Positions 8,473 through 17,325 of a stretch of DNA of 64,000 bases are shown piece after piece. This DNA is from Streptomyces netropsis. GTDB lineage: Bacteria > Actinomycetota > Actinomycetes > Streptomycetales > Streptomycetaceae. The stretch's first letter is position 1, and each line of letters begins with the position of its first letter. The position numbers and the translations under genes are program-made. The DNA lies in the NCBI RefSeq assembly GCF_014203545.1, contig NZ_JACHJG010000001.1:124001-188000 (forward strand), given 5' to 3'. The notes under the pieces were generated by a model, which was not told the origin of the DNA, searched no databases, and saw only the letters and a list, made by a program, of their open reading frames with translations.

Positions 8473-9909
8473 TCAGAACGGCGGGAGTTGCCCGCTCCGC
8501 GCCACCTGGGAGTACCACCGGGCACTGGACTTGGGTGTACGGGCCTGGGTGGCGTAGTCGACGTACACCGCGCCGAAGCGCTTGCTGTAGCCGTACGCCC
8601 ACTCGAAGTTGTCCAGCAGCGACCAGAGGAAGTAGCCCCGCACGTCCGCGCCGTCGGCGATCGCGCGCCGCACGGCGTCGAGGTGCGCGTGCAGATAGGC
8701 GATGCGGTCCGGGTCGTGCACCACGCCGTCGCCGTCCGGCTTGTCGTCGTAGGCGGCACCGTTCTCGGTGACGACGAGCGGCAGTCCGGGGGCCTCGCGG
8801 GCGAAGCGGGTCAGCAGGTCGTAGAGGCCGGTGGGGTCGACGGACCAGTCCATCGCGGTCCGTTTGCCGGGCGGTTGGTGGAAGGCGACGCGGTCCGCGC
8901 CGGGCCAGGGGGACCGCTCGCCGCCCCCATGGCCGTCCGTGCGCGAGGGGCGGCTGTCAGTGGTGCCTGATACCACTGTGGGTGCGTAGTAGTTGATGCC
9001 CAGCGCGTCGAGGGGGTGGTTGATGGTGTCCGGGTCGCCGTCGTACACGAACGACCAGTCCGTGATCCCCGCCGTGTCGGCCAGCAGGTCCTCGGGGTAC
9101 ACACCGTGGAGCATGGGATCGGTGAAGATACGCGTGGCCAGGGCGTCGACGCGGCGCGCCGCGTCCACGTCCTCGGGTGAGGCGGTGCGGGCCCTGACCG
9201 CGCTGGGGTTGAGGGCGACGGACAGCCGCGCCCGGCCGGGGAGGGCCGCGCGCAGCGCCGCCGCGCCGAGACCGTGCGCCAGGTTCAGATGGTGCGCGGC
9301 ACGCAGCGCCGCGACCTCGTCCGTACGGCCCGGGGCGTGCACCCCCGAGCCGTAGCCGAGGAAGGCGCTGCACCAGGGCTCGTTGAGGGTCGTCCACAGC
9401 TCGACCCGGTCGCCCAGCGCCTCGGCGACGAGGTGGGCGTAGTCGGCGAAGCGGTGTGCGGTCTCGCGCTCCGGCCAGCCGCCGGCCGCCTCCAGCTCCT
9501 GCGGCAGGTCCCAGTGGTAGAGGGTCAGCATCGGCTGGATGCCGTGCGCGAGGAGGTCGTCGACGAGGGCGCGGTAGAAGTCGAGGCCGTGCCGGGAGGC
9601 CGGGCCCCGGCCGGTGGGCTGGACGCGCGGCCAGGAGACGGAGAAGCGGTACGCGCCCAGCCCGAGCTCCGCCATGAGTGCCACGTCCTCGTGGTGGCGG
9701 TGGTAGTGGTCGGTGGCGGTGTCCCCGGTGTCCCCGCCGAGGACCTTGCCGGGGATGCGGGCGAAGACGTCCCAGATGGAGGGGGTGCGCCCGCCCTCCC
9801 GCGCGCCGCCCTCGACCTGGTACGCGGCGGTGGCCGCGCCCCAGAGGAAGCCGGGCGGGAAGTTCACGGACGGGGAGGGGGATGTGGAGGGCGAGGAAGA
9901 AGGGGTCAT
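8473..9909 (-). CDS. bglC: GH1 beta-glucosidase (cellobiose-cleaving, BglC-like)
   Basis: Cytoplasmic family-1 glycoside hydrolase of 478 aa that cleaves cellobiose and cello-oligosaccharides to glucose. The N-terminal GH1 signature is [20 protein letters not shown], the acid/base glutamate is in [10 protein letters not shown], the nucleophile is in [12 protein letters not shown], and the C-terminal [20 protein letters not shown] is typical. It ends the cebEFG-type transport operon, 64 bp after the second permease, so the imported sugar is hydrolysed inside. The ATG is preceded by GGGAGCG, which is also half of the known CebR operator; no second half is present. About 20 Ser/Pro residues precede the catalytic domain. 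Confidence 0.88.
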   Translation of the reverse strand: MTPSSSPSTSPSPSVNFPPGFLWGAATAAYQVEGGAREGGRTPSIWDVFARIPGKVLGGDTGDTATDHYHRHHEDVALMAELGLGAYRFSVSWPRVQPTGRGPASRHGLDFYRALVDDLLAHGIQPMLTLYHWDLPQELEAAGGWPERETAHRFADYAHLVAEALGDRVELWTTLNEPWCSAFLGYGSGVHAPGRTDEVAALRAAHHLNLAHGLGAAALRAALPGRARLSVALNPSAVRARTASPEDVDAARRVDALATRIFTDPMLHGVYPEDLLADTAGITDWSFVYDGDPDTINHPLDALGINYYAPTVVSGTTDSRPSRTDGHGGGERSPWPGADRVAFHQPPGKRTAMDWSVDPTGLYDLLTRFAREAPGLPLVVTENGAAYDDKPDGDGVVHDPDRIAYLHAHLDAVRRAIADGADVRGYFLWSLLDNFEWAYGYSKRFGAVYVDYATQARTPKSSARWYSQVARSGQLPPF

Positions 9910-9973
9910 CGAAACGCTCCCGAGGTGGGGGAAGGGGAGGGCGAGACAGGTGAGACAGGGGGACACCGGGGGC

Positions 9974-10888
9974 TCAGCCCTTGACGGCGCCCTGCATGAT
10001 GCCGCCGACGATCTGCCTGCCGAACAGCGTGAACGCGAGGAGCAACGGCAGCGTGCCCAGCAGCGCGCCGGCCATGATCACGGCTTGGTCGGGCACATAG
10101 CCGCGGCCCAGCCCGGTGAGGGCCACCTGCACGGTCGGGTTCTCCTGGGTCAACGCGATGATCGGCCAGAAGAAGTCGTTCCACGCCTGGACGAAGGAGA
10201 GCATCCCGAGGACCGCCATCGCCGGCCGTGCGACGGGGAGGACGATGTGCCACACGACGCGCCAGCTGCTCGCGCCGTCCACGCGGGCCGCCTCGATCAG
10301 CTCGGTGGGCAGTGCCTCCACGAGGTACTGCCGCATGAAGAAGACCCCGAAGGCGCTGACGAGCGTGGGCAGCACCACCGACTGCAGTCGGTCGGTCCAC
10401 TCCAGCTCGGCGACGACCATGAAGAGGGGGACCACGCCGAGCTGCGGCGGGATCATCATCGTGCCGATCGTCAGCATCAGCAGGACGCTCTTGAACCGGA
10501 AGCGCAGTTTGGCGAAGGCGAAGCCGGCGATGGTGCAGAAGAGCACGGTGCCCAGCGCGATGGCGCCCGCGACCAGCACCGTGTTGAACAGCGCGAGGCC
10601 CATGTTGGCGTCGGTCCACGCCGTCCCCAGGTTCCGCGGCAGATTGCTGCCGAACCACAACGGCGGCGGGGTCCGGGCGAGCCGGGAGCTGTCCCGCGAG
10701 GCGGCGACCGCCGTCCACACCAAGGGGAAGAGCGAGCCGACGGTGAAGAGCGCCAGCACCGCGTAGGCGACGGGGCCGCCGTGCAGCTGCCGGCCCGCGC
10801 GCCGGGTGCCGGGCCCCGGTCGCGGGCCGGGACGGCGGGCCGGGGCGGCCGCGGGAGCCGGCGGGTCGGTCGTCGTGGTCGTCGTCAC
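9974..10888 (-). CDS. cebG: ABC sugar transporter permease (CebG-like)
   Basis: Inner-membrane permease of a carbohydrate ABC importer of the CUT1 class, 304 aa with six predicted membrane helices. The cytoplasmic EAA loop that contacts the ATPase reads [20 protein letters not shown]. The GTG start lies 9 bp after the stop of the first permease, so the two are co-translated. No ATPase gene is present in the locus, so by family precedent a shared ATPase such as MsiK would energise it. The cellobiose assignment rests on the neighbouring binding protein and beta-glucosidase. Confidence 0.85.
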   Translation of the reverse strand: MTTTTTTDPPAPAAAPARRPGPRPGPGTRRAGRQLHGGPVAYAVLALFTVGSLFPLVWTAVAASRDSSRLARTPPPLWFGSNLPRNLGTAWTDANMGLALFNTVLVAGAIALGTVLFCTIAGFAFAKLRFRFKSVLLMLTIGTMMIPPQLGVVPLFMVVAELEWTDRLQSVVLPTLVSAFGVFFMRQYLVEALPTELIEAARVDGASSWRVVWHIVLPVARPAMAVLGMLSFVQAWNDFFWPIIALTQENPTVQVALTGLGRGYVPDQAVIMAGALLGTLPLLLAFTLFGRQIVGGIMQGAVKG

Positions 10889-10897
10889 GGCAGCCCC

Positions 10898-11908
10898 TCA
10901 ATGACTCTTGCGCAGTCGCCGCGCGAGGGTGGCGTTGACCGCGGCGATCAGCAGCAGGATCAGGAACATCGTCCAGGCGACGGCGCAGGCGCGCCCGAGG
11001 TGGAAGGAGAACCACCCCTGTTCGTAGAGGTAGAGGCCGAGGGTCTGGAACTGGTGGGAGGCGCCGCCCTTCTGGCCGCCCGCCCCGCCGAACAGCAGCG
11101 GTTCGCCGAAGAGCTGGGTCGCCCCGATCGTCGAGACCACGATCGTGAAGAGGATCGTCGGCCGCAGCGCGGGCACGGTGACGTGCCGGAACTGCTGCCA
11201 CCGGGAGGCGCCGTCGAGGGCCGCCGATTCGTAGCGGTCGTCCGGCACGGCCTGCATGGCGGCCAGGTAGATCAGTGCGTTGTAGCCCGTCCACCGCCAG
11301 ATCACGATCGAGGAGACCGCGAACTGCGAGGTCCAGGTGCCGCTCTGCCAGTCGACCGCATCGATCCCCACCGCCCCCAGGGCCCAGTTGACCATCCCGT
11401 AGTCGCGCCCGTAGAGCAGCACGAAGACGAGCGTGGCGGCGGCGACCGAGGTGGCGTACGGGGTGAGCAGCGCGACGCGCCAGAAGTTCGCCGCGCGCAG
11501 CCGGTAGTGCAGCAGATGGGCCAGGCCCAGGGCCATCAGCAGCTGGGGGACGGTCGACAGGACGCCGATGGTGAAGGTGTTGCCCAGTGCGTTCCAGAAG
11601 AAGTCGTCGTCCAGCAGCCGGGTGTAGTTGCGCAGCCCCACCCACCGCATGTCGTCCGGGGCGGCCAGCTCCACCCGGTGCAGTGACGCCCAGCCCGTAT
11701 AGAGGAGGGGGAAGAGCCCGAACGCGGCGAAGAAGAGGAAGAACGGCGCGACGAAGGCGTACGGGCTGTAGCGGACGTCCCACCGGTAGAGCCGGCTGCG
11801 CACACGGCCCGCCCGGCCGGGGCCGGGGTCATGGCCCGGGGGCCGCCGCGGGGTGCCGCCCTCGTCCCCGGCACCCGTGCCCCGGGCCGCGGTGGCGGTC
11901 GTGGTCAT
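10898..11908 (-). CDS. cebF: ABC sugar transporter permease (CebF-like)
   Basis: First permease of the sugar importer, 336 aa. A basic N-terminal tail of about 45 residues (Gly/Pro/Arg-rich) precedes six membrane helices starting at YAFVAPFFLFFAAFGLFPLL. The EAA loop is ESAALDGASRWQQFRHVTVP. The ATG overlaps the stop codon of the binding-protein gene (ATGA), which indicates translational coupling. Confidence 0.85.
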   Translation of the reverse strand: MTTTATAARGTGAGDEGGTPRRPPGHDPGPGRAGRVRSRLYRWDVRYSPYAFVAPFFLFFAAFGLFPLLYTGWASLHRVELAAPDDMRWVGLRNYTRLLDDDFFWNALGNTFTIGVLSTVPQLLMALGLAHLLHYRLRAANFWRVALLTPYATSVAAATLVFVLLYGRDYGMVNWALGAVGIDAVDWQSGTWTSQFAVSSIVIWRWTGYNALIYLAAMQAVPDDRYESAALDGASRWQQFRHVTVPALRPTILFTIVVSTIGATQLFGEPLLFGGAGGQKGGASHQFQTLGLYLYEQGWFSFHLGRACAVAWTMFLILLLIAAVNATLARRLRKSH

Positions 11909-13230
11909 TCGTCCACCGCGTTCTCGATCTCCTTCTGCGTCGCCTTCCAGGCCGCGCGCGGGGACCTGCCCTGCTGGTCGATCTGGAGCAGCCCGATGTC
12001 GGTGAAGGCGGTGCCGATCTGCTGCTCGTCCGGGCCGATCACCAAGGTGGGGATGTTCTTGGCCGCCGCAGCGAAGATCCGTCCCGTCGGGGCGCCGCCG
12101 AAGTAGGGGTGCCTGGCGTCCCTGACCTGCGGCATGTCGTACGAGGACGGGGTGGAGGGGATGCTCGCCTGCCGGTCGAAGAGCTTGGCCTGCTGCGCGG
12201 GCGCGGTCAGCCAGACCGCGAGCCTGACCGCCTCGGCCTTGTGCCGGGCCGCCTTCGGCACGCCGATGAAGGAGCCGCCCCAGTTGGCGGGTCGGGGCGC
12301 GGCTGCCACGTCCCACTTGTCCTTGCCCGCGGCGCCCGCCTTCTCCTTGATGTAGCCGAGCATCCACGGCGGGCAGGCGACGGTGGCGAAGCGCGCGTTC
12401 GCGTACGCCTGGTCCCACGGCTTCTCGAACTGCTTGAGCCGTGCGGTCAGCCCGCCCCGCGACGCCTGCACGGCCAGGTCCCAGGACGCCTTGACGGCCG
12501 GGCTGTCCGCGTAGATCGCCTTGCCGCGCCGGTCGTAGTAGCGCTCGGGGTAGGCGTGGATCGACGCGTTGTAGACCCCGGCGGCCGAGTCGGTGAAGAC
12601 CGTGCCGGCCGGTGCCCGCTTCTTGTACGCCTGGCCGGTGTCGATGTACTTCTGCCAGTCACCGGCCCACAGCCGGCCGACCGCCTCCCGGTCCGTGGGC
12701 AGTCCGGCCTTCTTGAAGAGGTCCTTGCGGTAACACACGGCGATCGGCCCGATGTCCGTGCCGAGCCCGACCGTCCGGCCCTTCCGGTCCGTGGCCTGCT
12801 GCCACTTCCAGTCCAGCCAGTCGCTCCTGCGCACCCCCGCCGCCTTCGACAGGTCCTCGAACTTGCCGGACAGCGTCGTGGCCACCTCGTTGATGTTGGC
12901 GACCTCCACGGCCTGGATGTCGGCGAGCCCGCCGCCCGCCGCGAGATGGGTGAGCAACTGCGGGTAGTAGGCGTCGTTGCGCTCGATCACGCTCTCCTTG
13001 ATCGTGACGTCCGGGTGCAGCCGCTCGTACTCCGCGTAGAGACCGGCCTGCTTGTAGCCGAAGACGCCGAAGGTGCCGATCGTGATCGTGGTCTTCCCAC
13101 TGCCGCCGCCCCCGGTGCCGCTCGCGGCGGTGCCGCCGTCCCGGGCGCAGCCACCGAGGAGACCCGCGAGCGCGGCGACGGCCCCGAGGACCACCGCCCG
13201 ACGCCGGTAGGTGCCCGTGCTGCCGCGCAA
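11905..13230 (-). CDS. cebE: extracellular sugar-binding lipoprotein (CebE-like)
   Basis: Solute-binding protein of the CUT1 importer, 441 aa, anchored to the outer face of the membrane. The leader contains a YRRRAVVLG stretch, possibly a Tat signal, followed by the lipobox LLGGC; the mature protein starts at that cysteine with a Gly/Ser spacer. The sequence TFGVFGYKQAGLYAEYERLHP and later WMLGYIKEKAGAAGKDKWDV match my memory of streptomycete CebE, the cellobiose/cellotriose binder. The start is TTG with an excellent AGGAGG six bases upstream. In S. coelicolor and relatives the gene before cebE is the LacI-type repressor cebR; here that position holds hemC and a small secreted protein gene. 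Confidence 0.82.
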   Translation of the reverse strand: MRGSTGTYRRRAVVLGAVAALAGLLGGCARDGGTAASGTGGGGSGKTTITIGTFGVFGYKQAGLYAEYERLHPDVTIKESVIERNDAYYPQLLTHLAAGGGLADIQAVEVANINEVATTLSGKFEDLSKAAGVRRSDWLDWKWQQATDRKGRTVGLGTDIGPIAVCYRKDLFKKAGLPTDREAVGRLWAGDWQKYIDTGQAYKKRAPAGTVFTDSAAGVYNASIHAYPERYYDRRGKAIYADSPAVKASWDLAVQASRGGLTARLKQFEKPWDQAYANARFATVACPPWMLGYIKEKAGAAGKDKWDVAAAPRPANWGGSFIGVPKAARHKAEAVRLAVWLTAPAQQAKLFDRQASIPSTPSSYDMPQVRDARHPYFGGAPTGRIFAAAAKNIPTLVIGPDEQQIGTAFTDIGLLQIDQQGRSPRAAWKATQKEIENAVDE

Positions 13231-13287
13231 TTGCGTCCTCCTGATGCTGCCGACGGAACCGGTGGTGCGTCAGTGACGGGGCAGGCC

Positions 13288-13512
13288 CTAGAAGTCCGCG
13301 AGAGCCTCCTCGGGGACGCCCGCCCCCTCGATGACGCCGTGGACGGCAAGGCAGTAGTAGGTCCCGTCGATGTCGTCCGTCACCCCGTTCGTCGCCCTGC
13401 AGTCCGCCTCCGAGATCGGGCCCGGATCCGCCACGGACGGTGTCGCCCCGATGACGGCGAACGCCAGAGCGGTACAGGAGGTGACGATGATGGATGCGAG
13501 CCGACGGTGCAT
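13288..13512 (-). CDS. small secreted protein, 74 aa
   Basis: The N-terminus is a standard Sec signal peptide: a basic start (MHRR), a hydrophobic core IIVTSCTALAFAVIGA and a likely cleavage after PSVA. The mature part of about 47 residues has two cysteines (in ADCRATNG and GTYYCLAV) that could form one disulfide. I recognise no family. AGGAAAGAGG upstream of the ATG is a good ribosome site. It lies 57 bp upstream of cebE on the same strand and may share its transcript. Confidence 0.7.
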   Translation of the reverse strand: MHRRLASIIVTSCTALAFAVIGATPSVADPGPISEADCRATNGVTDDIDGTYYCLAVHGVIEGAGVPEEALADF

Positions 13513-13532
13513 GGGGTGCCTCTTTCCTGGGA

Positions 13533-13556
13533 GAGGCGGGGCGGCTGCCCCGCCTC
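13533..13556 (-). terminator. GC hairpin between hemC and the small secreted protein gene
   Basis: Arms GAGGCGGGG and CCCCGCCTC (9 bp) around a 6-nt loop, with no T tract. It lies downstream of hemC and about 20 nt upstream of the ATG at 13512, so it could end the hemC transcript or be a 5' leader structure of the small gene. Confidence 0.5.
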
Positions 13557-13658
13557 CCGCTCATTGAAGGGCCGCGCGTGTCGCCAACGCCGCCACTACC
13601 CGAAAGGGTGAGGGCGTGTCTCGTCGAAGTCACCGGGATGGGTGTGCGCGGGGGTGGC

Positions 13659-14639
13659 TCAGTGGACGGTTCCGGCGATGAGATCGGCCGCCCCTTGGCG
13701 GAGGAGCTCGGTGCTGACCCGGCCGCCGAGGTCCACCGGGTCGTCGGCCGGGCCACGGATATGGGCGCGGACGAAGGTGGACCCGGCCTCGTCGAAGACC
13801 ATGCCGCGCAGCGAGAGCCGCCCGTCGACCTCGGTGTCGCAGTACCCCGCGATGGGCGAGTTGCAGTGACCGCGCAGGCCGTACAGCATCGCCCGTTCCG
13901 CCGTGGCCTCCGCCAGCGTCCGCGCGTCGCCCAGCTTCCGGAGCAGCCCGAGGAGATCGCCGTCGGCGCGGCGGCACTCCAGCACCAGGACCCCGGCGCC
14001 GACGGCGGGCAGGATCTCGTCGACGGTGAAGACCTGCCGGGCCCGCTGTCGCAGCTCGAGCCGCCCGAGTCCCGAGGCCGCCACGACCAGCGCGTCGAGC
14101 GCGGGGGTCATGGCCTTCGTACCGTCGAGCTTGCCGAGGCGGGTGCCGACGGTGCCGCGCACCCGGACGACCCGCAGGTCCGGCCGGGCGCGGCCGAGCT
14201 GCGCCCGGCGGCGCACGGAGGACGAGCCCACGTGCGCCCCGTCGGGCAGATCGGCGAGCGTGCGCACCGCCGAGTCCTCGGGCACGACGAGGACGTCACG
14301 GACGTCGTCGCGCGGCAGCATCGCCGCGAAGACCAGGCCCTCGGGGAGGGGCCCGTCACCGGGGACGTCCTTCAGACAGTGGACGGCCAGGTCGATGTCG
14401 CCGCCCTGCAGCCGGAGGTCGAGGGCCTTGACGAAGAGGCCCTTCCCGCCGAGCTTCGCGAGATCGCCCTGCCACTGGTCGGCCTCCGTCTCGATGGGGA
14501 CCACGTCGATGTCGAGATCGGGTTGGAGTTTGAGCAACAGCTCGCGGACCCGCTCGGTCTGGGCCAGCGCCATGGGGCTCTTGCGGGTGCCGATGCGCAG
14601 CGGGCGGCTGTGGGGGGAGGGGTTCACAGAAAGCACCAT
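13659..14639 (-). CDS. hemC: hydroxymethylbilane synthase (porphobilinogen deaminase)
   Basis: Cytoplasmic enzyme that polymerises four porphobilinogen units into hydroxymethylbilane in tetrapyrrole synthesis; 326 aa, full length. Cys259 in LRGHCNSPIAGYC is the residue that carries the dipyrromethane cofactor. The catalytic aspartate is Asp91 in DLAVHCLKDVP, and the arginine run SSSVRRRAQL and the RGTVGTRLGKLD segment are conserved. No other heme gene is adjacent, so this may be the second hemC of the genome (several Streptomyces have two). No strong ribosome site is seen upstream of the ATG. A 17-bp hairpin terminator separates it from tRNA-His. Confidence 0.93.
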   Translation of the reverse strand: MVLSVNPSPHSRPLRIGTRKSPMALAQTERVRELLLKLQPDLDIDVVPIETEADQWQGDLAKLGGKGLFVKALDLRLQGGDIDLAVHCLKDVPGDGPLPEGLVFAAMLPRDDVRDVLVVPEDSAVRTLADLPDGAHVGSSSVRRRAQLGRARPDLRVVRVRGTVGTRLGKLDGTKAMTPALDALVVAASGLGRLELRQRARQVFTVDEILPAVGAGVLVLECRRADGDLLGLLRKLGDARTLAEATAERAMLYGLRGHCNSPIAGYCDTEVDGRLSLRGMVFDEAGSTFVRAHIRGPADDPVDLGGRVSTELLRQGAADLIAGTVH

Positions 14640-14764
14640 GGCACGTCGCCCGGACCCCGGTACCGGCACCGGACACCGTCCCGCTGACGACGGATCAGCC
14701 GCAGGGGAGAGAAAACGGAGAGGAAGGGAGGGGAGAGGCAGAAGAGAAGAGGGGGCGCAGACAC

Positions 14765-14804
14765 GACGAAGGCCCGGTCTGTTCTCACAGACCGGGCCTT
14801 CGTC
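14765..14804 (-). terminator. perfect 17-bp hairpin terminator downstream of tRNA-His
   Basis: Arms GACGAAGGCCCGGTCTG and its exact complement surround the 6-nt loop TTCTCA. It is the strongest simple hairpin in this part and lies 7 bp past the 3' end of the tRNA-His gene, so it should stop the tRNA transcript before hemC. It lacks a long T tract, as is common in Streptomyces. Confidence 0.85.
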
Positions 14805-14810
14805 ATACAG

Positions 14811-14884
14811 GGTGAGTAACGGGACTTGAACCCGCGACATCCTGGACCACAACCAGGTGCTCTGCCAGCTGAGCTATACCCACC
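14811..14884 (-). tRNA. tRNA-His (anticodon GTG)
   Basis: On the minus strand the sequence folds as a cloverleaf. The acceptor is GTGGGTA/TACTCAC with an additional encoded 5' G opposite C73, the hallmark of tRNA-His. The D arm is GCTCAGCTGGCAGAGC, the anticodon arm CCTGG-TTGTGGT-CCAGG with anticodon GTG, and the T arm GCGGGTTCAAGTCCCGT. The 3' CCA is not encoded. It lies between ornA and hemC. Confidence 0.95.
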
Positions 14885-14981
14885 ATGTCCGGTGCGTTTC
14901 CCACCGGCTGAGAAAAAGTGTACAGGGTCTTCAGGGGTGCTCGCTCCCAGATGACACGCGTTCTGGGAGCGAGCTGCGTCA

Positions 14982-15587
14982 CTATCCCTGGGCGGGCAGG
15001 ACGTGCTTGGCCGCGATGGCCTTCGCCGTGTCCGAGTCCGGGCCGGGCTGCGGTACGAAGATCGCCTCGCGGTAATAGCGGAGCTCGGCGATCGACTCCC
15101 TGATGTCGGCGAGTGCCCGGTGGTTGCCGCTCTTCTTCGGACTGCTGAAGTAGGAGCGGGGGAACCAGCGCCGGGCCAGCTCCTTCACCGAGGACACGTC
15201 GACGATCCGGTAGTGCAGGTGGTTCTCCAGCTCGGGCATGTCGCGCAGCAGGAATCCACGGTCGGTGCTGACCGAGTTTCCGCACAGCGGGGCCTTGCCC
15301 GGCTCCGGGACGTGCTCGCGCACGTACGCCAGGACCTGACGCTCCGCGTCCTCGAGCGTCGTCCCGCCGTCCAGCTCAGCGAGCAGCCCGGAGGCCGTGT
15401 GCATCTGGCGCACCACCTCGGGCATGGTGGTCAAAGCCTCGGCGGGCGGGCGGACGACGATGTCCACGCCGTCGCCGAGGATGTTCAGCTCAGAGTCGGT
15501 GACCAGGGCGGCCACCTCGATGAGCGCGTCGTTCGACAGCGAGAGCCCGGTCATCTCGCAGTCGATCCACACCATGCGATCGTTCAT
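14982..15587 (-). CDS. orn: oligoribonuclease
   Basis: 3'-5' exoribonuclease of the DEDDh class that degrades short RNA fragments and, in many bacteria, pGpG from c-di-GMP turnover; 201 aa. Exo I is in MVWIDCEMTGLS (Asp and Glu), exo II around LCGNSVSTDRGFL, and exo III in GNHRALADIRES with the His and Asp. The ATG lies 5 nt after the adpA stop, with an alternative GTG overlapping it, so translation is coupled to adpA. An adpA-ornA operon has been described in S. griseus (called ornA there). Confidence 0.95.
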   Translation of the reverse strand: MNDRMVWIDCEMTGLSLSNDALIEVAALVTDSELNILGDGVDIVVRPPAEALTTMPEVVRQMHTASGLLAELDGGTTLEDAERQVLAYVREHVPEPGKAPLCGNSVSTDRGFLLRDMPELENHLHYRIVDVSSVKELARRWFPRSYFSSPKKSGNHRALADIRESIAELRYYREAIFVPQPGPDSDTAKAIAAKHVLPAQG

Positions 15588-15592
15588 GCGTC

Positions 15593-16957
15593 TCACCCTA
15601 CGGGGCGTTCCCGCTGACCGGGCAGGCGTGGGCTGTAGAGGTCGGACTCCGGCTTGCCGGGCTCGGGGCCGAGGCCGCCATGGCCGCCGGGGCCGCCATG
15701 ACCGGTCACATGACCGAGATGACTGCCAGGTCCGGAATGGCCGCTATGTCCACCATGTGGTGGTGGAGGTGCCAGCGATGCGCCGGTCACGGCGTGGACG
15801 CCGGCCATGGCCGTCCGTCGCATCGCCATCACCGAGGACTCACCGGGCCGCTGCTCGGGCAGATCCTGCCGTTCGAAGCGGTCCCCTCTGTCCGGACGGT
15901 CCGGACGCTCGCCCCGCTCCGGCCGGTCGGCCGAACCGTTCTGCGGCCGGCGCGCCCGGTAGGCGGCCCGGTAGGCGGCGGGGGAGGACCCCAGCTGCCG
16001 GCGGAAGTGGCCGCGCAGGGCCACCGGCGAGCGGAAGCCGCAGCGCCCGGCGACCTCGTCCACGGAATAGTCCGAGGTCTCCAGGAGCCGCTGCGCCTGA
16101 AGCACCCGCTGGGTGATCAGCCATTGCAGCGGAGCGCTCCCGGTGAGCGAGCGGAACCTCCGGTCGAAGGTGCGCCTGCTCATATAGGCGCGCGCCGCCA
16201 GGGTCTCCACGTCGAACTGCTCGTGGAGGTGCTCCAGCGCCCAGGCGACGACCTCGGCGAGCGGGTCGGCGCCGATCTCCTCCGGTAAAGACCGGTCGAG
16301 ATAGCGCTCCTGCCCGCCGCTGCGGCGTGGCGGTACGACGAGACGACGGGCCAGGGCCCCCGCCGCGTCGGCGCCGTGGTCGGTGCGGACGATGTGCAGG
16401 CACAGGTCGATGCCTGCCGCGGTGCCCGCGGAAGTCAGTACGTCACCGTCGTCCACGAAGAGCTCCCGCGGGTCCACGTGGACCGACGGATAGCGCTTGG
16501 CGAGCGTGGGCGCGTACATCCAATGGGTGGTGGCGGGCCTGCCGTCGAGCAGTCCCGCGGCGGCCAGTACAAAGGCACCGGTGCACAGCCCGACGATGCG
16601 GGCGCCCTCTTCATGGGCGCGGCGCAGCGCGTCGAGTGCTGCGGTCGGTGGCGGCTGGGTGATCGACCGCCAAGCGGGCACCACGACAGTGCCCGCCCTG
16701 GAGAGTGCCTCCAGGCCGTACGGTGCGGTCAGTTCAAGGCCGCCGGTTGTTCGCAATGGCACATCTTCGCCCGCGCACACCAGCAATCGGTAGCGGGGGA
16801 CCCCTGCGTCCTGTCGGTCGATGCCGAACACAGAGAGCGGAATGGAGCTTTCGAAGATGGGGCCGCCGCTGAATAGCAGCACTGCGACGATCTCCCGGCG
16901 GCGGCGTCCGGAGAGCTTGCGCGCGGTCTCCGGTACGGTCGTGGAGTCCTGGCTCAT
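15593..16957 (-). CDS. adpA: AdpA (BldH), global AraC-family developmental regulator
   Basis: Pleiotropic DNA-binding protein that controls aerial growth, secreted enzymes and secondary metabolism; 454 aa. Residues 23-200 form the DJ-1/PfpI-type dimerisation domain (IVGLCTGAFVLAAAG). Residues 230-338 form the double helix-turn-helix AraC domain (MSRRTFDRRFRSLTGSAPLQ and the second helix pair VDEVAGRCGFRSPVALRGHF). Leu224, in the linker between the domains, is encoded by TTA (16286-16288), so translation should depend on the bldA tRNA as in other AdpA orthologs. The C-terminal tail of about 110 residues is variable and rich in Gly, His and Arg. Confidence 0.97.
   Translation of the reverse strand: MSQDSTTVPETARKLSGRRRREIVAVLLFSGGPIFESSIPLSVFGIDRQDAGVPRYRLLVCAGEDVPLRTTGGLELTAPYGLEALSRAGTVVVPAWRSITQPPPTAALDALRRAHEEGARIVGLCTGAFVLAAAGLLDGRPATTHWMYAPTLAKRYPSVHVDPRELFVDDGDVLTSAGTAAGIDLCLHIVRTDHGADAAGALARRLVVPPRRSGGQERYLDRSLPEEIGADPLAEVVAWALEHLHEQFDVETLAARAYMSRRTFDRRFRSLTGSAPLQWLITQRVLQAQRLLETSDYSVDEVAGRCGFRSPVALRGHFRRQLGSSPAAYRAAYRARRPQNGSADRPERGERPDRPDRGDRFERQDLPEQRPGESSVMAMRRTAMAGVHAVTGASLAPPPPHGGHSGHSGPGSHLGHVTGHGGPGGHGGLGPEPGKPESDLYSPRLPGQRERPVG
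16286..16288 (-). other. bldA-dependent TTA codon in adpA
   Basis: The codon for Leu224 in the linker DRSLPEE reads TTA on the minus strand. TTA is very rare in Streptomyces and is read only by the bldA leucyl-tRNA; a TTA between the two AdpA domains is a known conserved control point. I noticed no other in-frame TTA among the genes called here, though I did not check every codon. Confidence 0.93.
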
Positions 16958-17325
16958 GGCGCTAAGCCCCCCTCGGCGGTCGAGTCCTCTCGGTCCTGCA
17001 CGTTTCCCCTCGGTCCTGAACGGTTCCCCCGCCGGTCATGGCCAAGATCGAATCTACTGCGTCGAATGGAGACGCGGTGACCAGTTCACCACCCGGCTCT
17101 ATGTCGACATGACAACTTGGCGCGAAGCGTTCGATCACGAAGCGTTGCACTTGCAGGCCCCGGTGAAAAGTACGCCTCTCGCCCATGCCCACTCCCCGTA
17201 GGGCGCAACCGCCCTCAACGGTCCTTTCCTTGCTGGTCGACCGGCTGTTGGGAGGTGCTTTGGCCAAGGGATGGAGTTCGGCCCCAAGTTGGCTGAAAAC
17301 CTACGGGTGCAGGCGTGCGAGGCCG
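16958..17325 (-). promoter_or_regulatory. long upstream region of adpA
   Basis: No gene is seen in these 368 bp. The stretch is somewhat less GC-rich than its surroundings. It holds an inverted repeat GGTGACCAGTTCACC (17076-17090), a direct repeat CGAAGCGTT present twice near 17124-17146, and TGGCGCGAAG (17118-17127), which matches the published AdpA consensus TGGCSNGWWY at 9 of 10 positions. These are candidate sites for control of adpA, including autoregulation. I could not place the promoter with confidence. Confidence 0.5.

Noticed and set aside
12987..13756. Alternative minus-strand frames across the cebE/small-protein junction
   Set aside because: They are shifted frames of cebE and its upstream region; only the TTG-started lipoprotein and the signal-peptide gene have ribosome sites and sensible N-termini.
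16130..16142. GGAGCGCTCCC as a CebR operator
   Set aside because: It lies inside the adpA coding sequence where those codons are conserved protein sequence, and it lacks the outer bases of the CebR palindrome.
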